In this document: one piece after another, positions 1 to 7,101 of the stretch
How the letters are laid out: each line of letters opens with the position of its first letter
How positions within the stretch are numbered: position 1 is the first letter of the stretch
Source: Bacteroidota bacterium
Lineage (GTDB): Bacteria; Bacteroidota; Bacteroidia; Cytophagales; Cyclobacteriaceae
Reading direction: 5' to 3'
Length of the DNA stretch: 15,273 bases
NCBI GenBank assembly: GCA_023393375.1
Contig: JAEWLI010000049.1
Span: forward strand, 1-15,273
Notes under the pieces: generated by a model
What the model was told of the DNA's origin: nothing
The model's database searches: none
The model's input: only the letters and a program-made list of their open reading frames with translations
Position numbers and translations under genes: made by a program

Positions 1-132
1 ATCCAATACAGGCTTATAAAAATCAATGGAATTTTCGGGAATTGATCGTCCTGAAATTTCAAATACACCTTTTTCCTTATCGAAGTTGATGGAAGGTGTT
101 TTAGAAGTGGGTTTTAAATAAAAATTATCCAT
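1..132 (-). CDS. siaC: SiaC-family regulatory phosphoprotein (DUF1987), N-terminal part
   Basis: Only the first 44 codons are inside the window; the gene continues past the left edge. Translation from the ATG at 132 begins MDNFYLKPTSKTPSINFD and contains the segment FEISGRSIPENS, which I recognise as the start of the DUF1987/SiaC fold. In Pseudomonas, SiaC is phosphorylated by the kinase SiaB, dephosphorylated by the PP2C phosphatase SiaA, and in its unphosphorylated form activates the diguanylate cyclase SiaD. The gene lies 10 bp downstream of a SiaB-like gene on the same strand, which strongly supports the assignment. The phospho-acceptor threonine of the family lies further along and is not visible here. 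The output partner in this organism is unknown; SiaD is not in the window. Confidence 0.85.
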   Translation of the reverse strand, partial: MDNFYLKPTSKTPSINFDKEKGVFEISGRSIPENSIDFYKPVLD

Positions 133-142
133 TCAATTTTAT

Positions 143-691
143 TTAAGCAGATATACGAACGATAAGTCTAAAAAATGAATATTGGTTGTCTACAGGTTGA
201 AACTGATACAACATATTGGTTCCTGACTTTCTTTTAATATCAAGAATACCCAATCCCGCCCTTCCTGTTGTGGAGGTGTTACAAGTCATTAATTTTTTTC
301 TGTAAGCTTCCACCAATTCTTCTTTGCTAAAGGCATTGATTTTGTCAAGCAATAATTTTAAAGACCTCACTTTGTCATTATAAATATGATTACCTGTAAA
401 AATACAATAATTATTGTTGTCTTTATACAAAGATACTGTTACAGAATTATTTGCTTGTTTATTTTCCAATTCATTATAATAATGATAAATATTCTGTAGC
501 ACCTCAACCAAAATATTGAAGATTTTTTTTCTTAACCTTACCTGTGCTTCAATAATTCCTAATTCTTTTTCGGCAGAATGCAATATATGGACAAAAAAAT
601 CACTACTAACATCACCAGAAAAGTGGAGCACTAAATTTTTCTTAGTGATCGTTGCACATGTTTGCGAGATATCATTCACCTTAGACAACAA
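143..691 (-). CDS. siaB: SiaB-family protein kinase (DUF6272-like)
   Basis: The product is a 182-residue cytoplasmic protein without membrane segments. It resembles the small GHKL-type kinases that phosphorylate SiaC. An N-box-like helix is visible around residues 61-71 (E63 and N67), and a glycine-rich segment GRAGLGILDIKRKSG lies at 143-157. The N-terminal segment around residues 19-40 (LVLHFSGDVSSDFF) fits the family start. The frame is closed upstream by a stop at 698-700, so the start must be TTG at 691 or 688, or GTG at 679; no ATG is in frame near the beginning. An ATG at about 710 opens a different frame that stops quickly. The gene is followed after 10 bp by siaC, so the two are very likely one transcript. 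The family role (kinase of SiaC) is known; the pathway fed here is inferred only. Confidence 0.8.
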   Translation of the reverse strand: MLSKVNDISQTCATITKKNLVLHFSGDVSSDFFVHILHSAEKELGIIEAQVRLRKKIFNILVEVLQNIYHYYNELENKQANNSVTVSLYKDNNNYCIFTGNHIYNDKVRSLKLLLDKINAFSKEELVEAYRKKLMTCNTSTTGRAGLGILDIKRKSGTNMLYQFQPVDNQYSFFRLIVRISA

Positions 692-719
692 TATTATTTA
701 AGTTTTTCATTCTATTCTA

Positions 720-727
720 CAAAGTTA
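720..727 (-). promoter_or_regulatory. Candidate -7 promoter element for siaB-siaC
   Basis: On the minus strand this octamer reads TAACTTTG, a full match to the Bacteroidota -7 consensus TAnnTTTG. It would place transcription start at roughly 713-715, about 22-25 nt before the TTG start of siaB. No clear TTG is found at the -33 position; the upstream DNA is A/T runs only. The support is therefore half a promoter. Confidence 0.4.
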
Positions 728-978
728 ACAATAATATTGAAAGTTTTAAATAAAAAATATAAATAAAATATTATTCTCTAATAATATTTTTCAACCCATA
801 TTATAGAATAATACTAAGTAATTGATTCACAAGAACTACAGTGCTAATATATGCTGATTTTGTTATATTTTCTATCAGCTATAACGAAGAAATAATTCGT
901 GAGGTTATTAAAACGTTTTGAGCAACCAACAATTTGCGCTAATTGATAGTTGGATAAGTCAAATAATAAATCATTACT

Positions 979-1653
979 TTGCTGCATAACTTAACTATAT
1001 TAGATAAACAGCCAAGCTTGTTACACCAATTCATGACCGAATTGAGGGATAATAAAATCCAGCAAGACAAAGCTCGCTTTAGAAATAATCTTCAAAGGAT
1101 TGGCGAAATCATGGCTTATGAAATTTCAAAATCTTTTGCATTTCATGAGATCACCATTAAGACGCCATTAGGCAATCATTCTTCAAAGATTTTAGGAGAT
1201 CAACCGGTTTTAATTACTATTTTCCGGGCAGGGATGCCCCTTTATCAGGGATTCCTGCACTATTTTGATCATGCCCCAAGTGGCTTTTTTGGTGCAAGCA
1301 GGACCGAGTTAGAAAAACGATCTTCAGATACTAATAATTCAATCGAAGTAAATGTCGGTTATGAAATGATACCGGCAATTAATGGGAAAACGGTTATTGT
1401 GATTGACCCCATGCTGGCAACTGGAAACTCACTGAAACAATCTATTGAAAGGATATATAAAAATGGCACACCAAAACATCTAATTATAGCAGCTGTAGTT
1501 GCAGCACCTGAGGGAATAGATTTTCTTAAAAAAAACCTAGATGTCGATTTTTCGCTATTCGTAGTATCGGTTGATAAAGGATTAACTGAAAATTCCTTTA
1601 TTTATCCTGGATTGGGTGATGCAGGTAATCTCGCTTTTGGACAACCTTTATAA
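979..1653 (+). CDS. upp: Uracil phosphoribosyltransferase
   Basis: This 224-residue enzyme joins uracil and PRPP to give UMP plus pyrophosphate in cytosolic pyrimidine salvage. The PRPP loop DPMLATGNS is at 143-151, the FRAGMPL segment near 82-88, the AAPEGI segment near 175-180, and the uracil-binding PGLGDAGNLAFG at 210-221. Length is normal for the family (about 210-220). The start is TTG at 979: an in-frame stop lies at 967-969, and MLHNL aligns with the usual Bacteroidota N-terminus M(I/V)HNL, so the first ATG (codon 19) would remove conserved residues. The gene is divergent from siaB. It is followed after 180 bp by the hybrid kinase on the same strand, and I see no terminator between them. 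The 277 bp upstream are AT-rich and hold two small stem-loops (see findings). Confidence 0.96.
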   Translation: MLHNLTILDKQPSLLHQFMTELRDNKIQQDKARFRNNLQRIGEIMAYEISKSFAFHEITIKTPLGNHSSKILGDQPVLITIFRAGMPLYQGFLHYFDHAPSGFFGASRTELEKRSSDTNNSIEVNVGYEMIPAINGKTVIVIDPMLATGNSLKQSIERIYKNGTPKHLIIAAVVAAPEGIDFLKKNLDVDFSLFVVSVDKGLTENSFIYPGLGDAGNLAFGQPL

Positions 1654-1833
1654 ATCGACTGATTAAATGATTGGCGCATTATGATTTATTGAACAACCAT
1701 TCAAAGGGTAAGCACAAATCATTTTATAGAATTTACGTCTGGTTTACCATAAAGAACCAAACAATCCCACGAATATTAGCTTTATTTATCAGCATAGGTT
1801 TTTAACATATAAACCAAGCATCAAAAGATTGTA

Positions 1834-4800
1834 ATGAAAGACCTATTTGAAAATAAAAAATCTTCTGAAAAAAATTCCAAAGAAGGTACTGTGACTACAG
1901 GGAATCTTTATCAATATATGCGAACAGCAGAATTGATAATAGATATGGCTAAAGAACCTATGCTATTGGTAGATGATCACCTTAGGGTACAAATGGCCAA
2001 CAATGTATTTTACCAGAATTTTAAACTGGATGAAGACAGTACAATAGGCTACCATTTATTTGCACTTGGTAAAGGGGAATGGAACAATATCAAACTAAAG
2101 GAGTTGATAACAAACCCTGGATTAAAATCCCAAAAAATCATGAATCAGGAAATTATTTTTAATCCTGATTCGACTTCCAAAAGAATTTTGAATTTCAACT
2201 CCCGATACGTTCCTCAAATAAAATGTTTACTGATCCGTATTGAAGATATCAGTACAAGTAAGAAACGAGAATACCGGCTACGTGAGATTGAAGCAAGGTT
2301 CAATTCAATGATCAATCAAACGGCAGTTGGAATCTGCCAGACTGATCAATTGGGAAATTTTATTTTTGTGAATGACCGGTTTTGCGAAATTACTGGTAGA
2401 AGAAGGGAGGATTTAATGAACAAACATAAAGTTCAATCCCTGACCCATCCCGAAGATTTGAACAAAAACATGGCCTTTCTTAACCAGTTATTTGAGACTG
2501 GAGAACCTTTTGTGATAGAAAAACGGTACCTCAAACCAGATGGGGGCAATGTGTGGGTGGTTAACCATGTAAACCCCATCATTGGGGAAGACGGTCGGAT
2601 AGTGGGTGTGTCTGCAGCGGTGATTGACATCAGTGAAAATAAAAAGGTGGAGATTGCCATGCGGGAAAACGAAGAACGTTACCGGCTCATCAACCAGGCA
2701 ACTTCTGACATTATTTACGACTGGGACCTGAAAACAGGCCATGTTTATTGGAATGATGAAGTAAAATCAACCAAATACTCAAGAAAAAACTGGTATGAAC
2801 GCATCCATCCTGATGATCGGGAGCGCATGTGGAAAGCTGTTCATAAAGCCATAGAAGAACAAGAAGACTCTTGGTCGGGTGAATATCGTTTTCTAAAAAA
2901 TGATGGTTCGTATGCTGTATCTTTTGACAGAGGCCACATTGCCCGTGAAACCAATGGTGTTGCGTATAGAATCATTGGCTCTTTGCTCGATCTTACTGAA
3001 CGCAAACGCGCAGAAAAAGAAATTTTAAAAAGTCAGGAAGCCCTGAAAAATAGTGAAGAACAATATAGGGCTTTGTTCAACTCCATTGACGAAGGTTTTT
3101 GTGTGATGGAAGTGCTCTTTAATGATAATGATTTACCCATTGATTATAGATTTTTGGAAGTGAATCCTGTATTCGAAAGAATGACTGGATTGGAAAATGC
3201 AAAAGGCAAAACGGCACTGGAGTTAATTCCGGATCTGGAAAAACACTGGATAGAAATTTACGGGAAAGTAGCTATAACTGGTAAGTCTGTACGATTTGAA
3301 AGTGGATCAGAGCAGATGGATAACCGATGGTTTGATGTCTATGCGTTCAAATTCGGGAATGAAGACGAAAGGAAAGTGGCTTTGTTGTTTAATAATATTA
3401 CTGAACGAAGACAATCTGAAATTGAACTCAAACAAGCGAAGGAACTGGCAGAAAAAGCGGCAAAAGCCAAAGAAGACTTTCTTGCACATATGAGTCACGA
3501 AATACGGACTCCCCTTAATGGCATCTTAGGCCTTTCCAATCTTTTATTACAGCAAGACCCAAAGGATACTCAATTGGAAAATTTGAAAGCACTTCAATTT
3601 TCTGCCCAAAATTTAAGGCTATTGGTCAATGATATACTTGATTTCAGCAAAATACAAGCTGGTAAGGTTAGTTTAACTGAAAATGATTTTCATCTTCAGA
3701 AATTTCTAAAAAGCATTTATAAAACACATCATGCAACAGCATTGGACAAAGGATTGGAGATGACTCTGAACATGGATCCCCGGCTTCCTCAAATGATAAG
3801 GACGGATCAATTAAAATTATCTCAAACACTCCAAAACTTATTGAGCAATGCTGTAAAATTTACCGGACAGGGAACGGTAGACATAGATGTTCTAATGAAG
3901 GAAATGCAAGGAGATAAAATACAGATAGAATTTTCAGTGACCGATACCGGCATTGGTATACCTGCCAATAAATTGGATCATATTTTTGAAGTGTTTACCC
4001 AGGAAGACAGTTCAACGGTAAGACAATATGGAGGTACGGGTTTAGGGCTTTCGATCAGCAAAAAGCTATTGGAAATCATGGGATCTGAACTAAAGGTAGA
4101 AAGCGAAATTGGAAGAGGATCTAAATTCTTTTTCTCTTTGGTAGTACAGCCGTGCGATTTGATATCTCAAGAAAAAACCCCAGAGATCGATTCAACAATA
4201 ATAAACGGCTTGAAGATATTGCTTGTAGAAGATGTGGATGTAAACAGAATGGTACTAAAACAGTTTCTGTATTCCTGGTGGACCCTTATCCCCGATGAAG
4301 CCATTGACGGTGCACAGGCTATTGAAATGGCAAACAACACACAATACCACCTTATCCTCATGGATATCAGAATGCCTGTATTAGACGGGTATCAAGCTGC
4401 GCAGATCATCAGAAGGATACCTGGTTATGAGGAAATACCCATCATTGCTTTAACTGCTGATACCGCCCGGGAAATTAAAAAAAACCCGGAACATGGTTTA
4501 TTTACAGACCTTATTTTGAAACCTGTGGAACCAAGAGATTTAAAACATAAAATAGTTCATTATAGTCGGCATATGCAAAATACAGAATCACCACTTGAAA
4601 ATCAACCGGTAGAACTGGAAAAGCTGGAATCACTAATGAAGAATAATCCTGAAGGTACGAAGTCGTTTCTTAAGAAAATCCTTAATGAACTCATCCATGT
4701 CAAAGAAAATTATATTGAAGCAATGCGACAAAAAGATGGCAGTACTTTGGGTACTATCGATCATAAAGCCAAAATGATGTTCGGGTTACTCAATCTGAGT

Positions 4801-4947
4801 AACATTCAACTTCATTTTCACAAAAGTAGAGCTTTGCTGAAAAATGAACCCAATAATCATCAAATTGATACTGCCATAACAAAAGGTAGCGTATTAATTG
4901 ATTATGCAATTGAATCACTCAAAACGAAACTAAAGAACTTTAAATAA
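1834..4947 (+). CDS. Hybrid sensor histidine kinase, 4x PAS-HisKA-HATPase-REC-Hpt-like
   Basis: This is a 1037-residue cytoplasmic kinase with no signal peptide or membrane span. Four PAS domains lie at about 32-142, 152-270, 281-392 and 409-527; the second to fourth are joined by coiled-coil linkers ending in motifs such as DLTERKRAE. HisKA follows at 549-612 with SHEIRTPLNG (phospho-His H555). The HATPase is at 655-772 with N-box Asn668/Asn672, DTGIGIP at 704-710 and GGTGLGLS at 733-740. The receiver is at 793-912 with E799/D800, phospho-acceptor D844 (LMDIRMP), T874 and K896, all intact. The last 110 residues look like an Hpt domain with candidate phospho-His H977 (IDHKAKMMFG). All parts of a phosphorelay His-Asp-His are therefore on one chain; a separate final regulator is implied but not found beside it. 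The ligand is unknown. The gene could be cotranscribed with upp. Confidence 0.95.
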   Translation: MKDLFENKKSSEKNSKEGTVTTGNLYQYMRTAELIIDMAKEPMLLVDDHLRVQMANNVFYQNFKLDEDSTIGYHLFALGKGEWNNIKLKELITNPGLKSQKIMNQEIIFNPDSTSKRILNFNSRYVPQIKCLLIRIEDISTSKKREYRLREIEARFNSMINQTAVGICQTDQLGNFIFVNDRFCEITGRRREDLMNKHKVQSLTHPEDLNKNMAFLNQLFETGEPFVIEKRYLKPDGGNVWVVNHVNPIIGEDGRIVGVSAAVIDISENKKVEIAMRENEERYRLINQATSDIIYDWDLKTGHVYWNDEVKSTKYSRKNWYERIHPDDRERMWKAVHKAIEEQEDSWSGEYRFLKNDGSYAVSFDRGHIARETNGVAYRIIGSLLDLTERKRAEKEILKSQEALKNSEEQYRALFNSIDEGFCVMEVLFNDNDLPIDYRFLEVNPVFERMTGLENAKGKTALELIPDLEKHWIEIYGKVAITGKSVRFESGSEQMDNRWFDVYAFKFGNEDERKVALLFNNITERRQSEIELKQAKELAEKAAKAKEDFLAHMSHEIRTPLNGILGLSNLLLQQDPKDTQLENLKALQFSAQNLRLLVNDILDFSKIQAGKVSLTENDFHLQKFLKSIYKTHHATALDKGLEMTLNMDPRLPQMIRTDQLKLSQTLQNLLSNAVKFTGQGTVDIDVLMKEMQGDKIQIEFSVTDTGIGIPANKLDHIFEVFTQEDSSTVRQYGGTGLGLSISKKLLEIMGSELKVESEIGRGSKFFFSLVVQPCDLISQEKTPEIDSTIINGLKILLVEDVDVNRMVLKQFLYSWWTLIPDEAIDGAQAIEMANNTQYHLILMDIRMPVLDGYQAAQIIRRIPGYEEIPIIALTADTAREIKKNPEHGLFTDLILKPVEPRDLKHKIVHYSRHMQNTESPLENQPVELEKLESLMKNNPEGTKSFLKKILNELIHVKENYIEAMRQKDGSTLGTIDHKAKMMFGLLNLSNIQLHFHKSRALLKNEPNNHQIDTAITKGSVLIDYAIESLKTKLKNFK

Positions 4948-4955
4948 AACCAGAA

Positions 4956-6500
4956 TTAAGGGATATATTCATAAGAAGATTGTAATCCCAACGGAATCCC
5001 TAATGCCCAATAAATGAGTAGAAAAATAGTCCAAAAGATAGCAAACACAATAGTATACGGGATCATCATGGAAACTAAAGTGCCTATACCAGTCTTTTTT
5101 ACATATTTCTGACAGAAAACTACCACCAATGGAAAATATGGCATCAGTGGCGTAATAATATTTGAAACAGAGTCGCCCACTCTATAACTAGCCTGAGTCA
5201 GGTCAGGGGATATATTCAGCTGCATCAACATAGGCACCATAATAGGAGCAATTAGAGCCCATTTGGCAGATGACGATCCTATAAATATATTTACAAAAGC
5301 AGAGAGAATGATAATTCCCACAATTGTGACTTGTCCTGGCATGTTCAATTCACGTAGAAAATCAGCTCCTTTTAAGGCCATTAGGGCACCTAGGTTGGAT
5401 TTGCCAAATGCATCGATGAACAAGGCACAGAAAAATGCCATTACGATATAATAACTCATGCCACTCATGGATTTTGACATGCTGGCAACAATTTCTTTTG
5501 AAGTTTTAAAAGTGCCGGACATCAGTCCATATATAATTCCCGGAATCAGGAAAATGATGAAAATCAGTGGAACTATGGACTGCATTAAAGGTGCAGAAAA
5601 GGAAGTGATTTCACCATCCTCAGCTCGTAAAGCAGAGTTTTCCGGGTATGCCCAGAAGAATAAGCCTATCAAAAACAAAATCATGACCAGGTTAGAAACC
5701 CAGAAGGCTTTTTTATCCCTGGCATTCAGTTTGTCCATAGAAGGCAGGTCCTCCATGTCACCATCTAAGGGTGTTTTTTGTAAACGGGGTTCTACCACTT
5801 TATCGGTTAGGAACCAACCTAACAAGATGATCAGTACCGATGAAGCAGATGTAAAAAACCAGTTGTTCAAAGGATTGACCTGAATATTGGGATCTACAAT
5901 CTGTGCTGCAGATTGTGTGAACCCTTGTAACAATGGATCGATTCCGGAAGGAATAAAATTTGCACTAAAACCGCCAGAAACCCCTGCAAAAGCAGCTGCA
6001 ATACCGGCCAGAGGGTGCCGACCTGCTGCATAAAAGATCACTCCCCCCAGAGGAATTACTAATACATAACCTGCATCAGTAGCGGTGTGTGAAACCAGGG
6101 CTACCAAAACAAGCATTGGTGTGAGCAAAGTTTTTGGAGTTACCGAAAGCAAACTTTTTAAACCTGCATTGATATATCCAGACCTTTCTGCTACACCTAC
6201 ACCCAACATAGCTACTAAAACTATTCCCAAAGGGGCAAAACTTGTAAAGACAGTAACCATGCCGGCCAAAAAAGAGGCCAGTGCTGAACCTGTGAGTAGA
6301 TTTCTTACTACAATAGGATTTCCACTGCGGGGATCGATTTCTGAAAAAGAAACATTTGACAATAAAGCTGATAATATCCAGATGACTATCATTAATACAA
6401 AAAACAGAATTGCAGGGTCGGGTAGTTTATTACCACCCCTTTCAACCATGTCCAGTATTTTTGCTAAAACACCTTTTTTGTTGTCATTATCGATCTTCAT
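4956..6500 (-). CDS. abgT: AbgT-family transporter
   Basis: This 514-residue inner-membrane protein has many hydrophobic segments (for example 28-48, 79-100, 125-150, 216-232, 268-283, 307-326, 351-364, 391-408, 455-463, 477-500) and two re-entrant-type GS-rich stretches. Family members import p-aminobenzoyl-glutamate (E. coli AbgT) or export sulfonamides and folate breakdown products (YdaH, MtrF). The signature regions GSSSAKWALIAP (408-419) and YRVGDSVSNIITPLMPYFP (439-457) are present. Residues I recall as important in YdaH have equivalents at constant spacing: N404, W414, P432, R440 and D443, plus D188. Start is the ATG at 6500. Its stop lies 8 bp from that of the convergent hybrid kinase. 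Transport direction and substrate cannot be decided from sequence; the gene symbol is by family. Confidence 0.93.
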   Translation of the reverse strand: MKIDNDNKKGVLAKILDMVERGGNKLPDPAILFFVLMIVIWILSALLSNVSFSEIDPRSGNPIVVRNLLTGSALASFLAGMVTVFTSFAPLGIVLVAMLGVGVAERSGYINAGLKSLLSVTPKTLLTPMLVLVALVSHTATDAGYVLVIPLGGVIFYAAGRHPLAGIAAAFAGVSGGFSANFIPSGIDPLLQGFTQSAAQIVDPNIQVNPLNNWFFTSASSVLIILLGWFLTDKVVEPRLQKTPLDGDMEDLPSMDKLNARDKKAFWVSNLVMILFLIGLFFWAYPENSALRAEDGEITSFSAPLMQSIVPLIFIIFLIPGIIYGLMSGTFKTSKEIVASMSKSMSGMSYYIVMAFFCALFIDAFGKSNLGALMALKGADFLRELNMPGQVTIVGIIILSAFVNIFIGSSSAKWALIAPIMVPMLMQLNISPDLTQASYRVGDSVSNIITPLMPYFPLVVVFCQKYVKKTGIGTLVSMMIPYTIVFAIFWTIFLLIYWALGIPLGLQSSYEYIP

Positions 6501-6567
6501 AAACTTCTATTTATAAAATTTGCTAACTAAATAACCGATTAGGGGCTACACTCATAATTAGTACTAA

Positions 6568-6596
6568 CAAAACTATTTGTACTGGAAATCACCAAA
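6568..6596 (-). promoter_or_regulatory. Bacteroidota-type promoter for the AbgT transporter gene
   Basis: On the minus strand a TTTG (6596-6593) is followed after 17 nt by TAGTTTTG (6575-6568). This matches both the -33 (TTTG) and -7 (TAnnTTTG) elements at an allowed spacing. Transcription would start near 6562 and give a leader of about 60 nt before the ATG at 6500. This is the best promoter match in the window. Confidence 0.55.
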
Positions 6597-7004
6597 TAAA
6601 GCTATGTAAATAACATATAACGTTTTAGCGATTTTTTTTCAAATAAAATAAAAATTTGCCTGACAAATAGAACCATGTAATATTAGTACATTTTTTAAAT
6701 TTTAAGGTTATATGTGTATGCAGAATACTAAATAAATTCCTTAAAAACTTAAGTGACCTCCATTCAATTAATTGCGAAAGACATTAATTTCACCTATTTT
6801 GGCTTATGTGGCAAGTGTTGTGGTTGCTCTGTTTACTATAATGCCCATAATTCAAGTTGTTGTACAAAAACAATATTTGTTAATTATACTATATCATGGT
6901 AACATCCAATTATTGCAATTTGTATACTGAAAATTTGATATGAATAAAGAGACTGGGCAATGGCAATATAGTTATACAATGCACATGTAATAAACAAATA
7001 ATAA

Positions 7005-7026
7005 TAACAAATTGAAAAATTTGTTA
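7005..7026. promoter_or_regulatory. Perfect 9-bp inverted repeat upstream of the multi-PAS kinase
   Basis: TAACAAATT at 7005-7013 and AATTTGTTA at 7018-7026 are exact reverse complements separated by GAAA. The centre lies about 86 bp before the ATG at 7102, a position suited to an operator of a dimeric regulator. In such AT-rich DNA a 9-bp palindrome can also arise by chance, so the role is inferred. Confidence 0.3.
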
Positions 7027-7101
7027 AAGTACTCGCAGGTGAAGAGAATATTTCCTGACCTAAAAAAATAGGCTAAAAAACAAAGTACAATCCAATATCC
7101 T

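Larger units (their letters stand above)
6501..7101. other. 600-bp AT-rich divergent intergenic region
   Basis: The region separates the AbgT gene from the large kinase gene transcribed the other way. It holds the AbgT promoter at 6568-6596 and a perfect 9-bp inverted repeat at 7005-7026. No promoter matching TAnnTTTG is seen for the plus-strand kinase. A slightly more GC-rich stretch at about 6770-6930 contains a 52-codon open frame with a hydrophobic product, which I do not regard as a supported gene. No RNA gene is recognised. Confidence 0.7.

Noticed and set aside
949..981. TTG-N21-TTACTTTG resembling a Bacteroidota promoter before upp
   Set aside because: The -7 element has one mismatch, and transcription would begin after the TTG start at 979, cutting off N-terminal residues that match the family.
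5458..5883. 141-codon plus-strand open frame inside the AbgT gene
   Set aside because: It is antisense to well-conserved transporter sequence and has no recognisable domain.
6783..6897. Cysteine-rich alternative frame (FGLCGKCCGCS) in the intergenic region
   Set aside because: No start codon or ribosome-binding context was seen, and the overlapping frame is equally open; probably chance.
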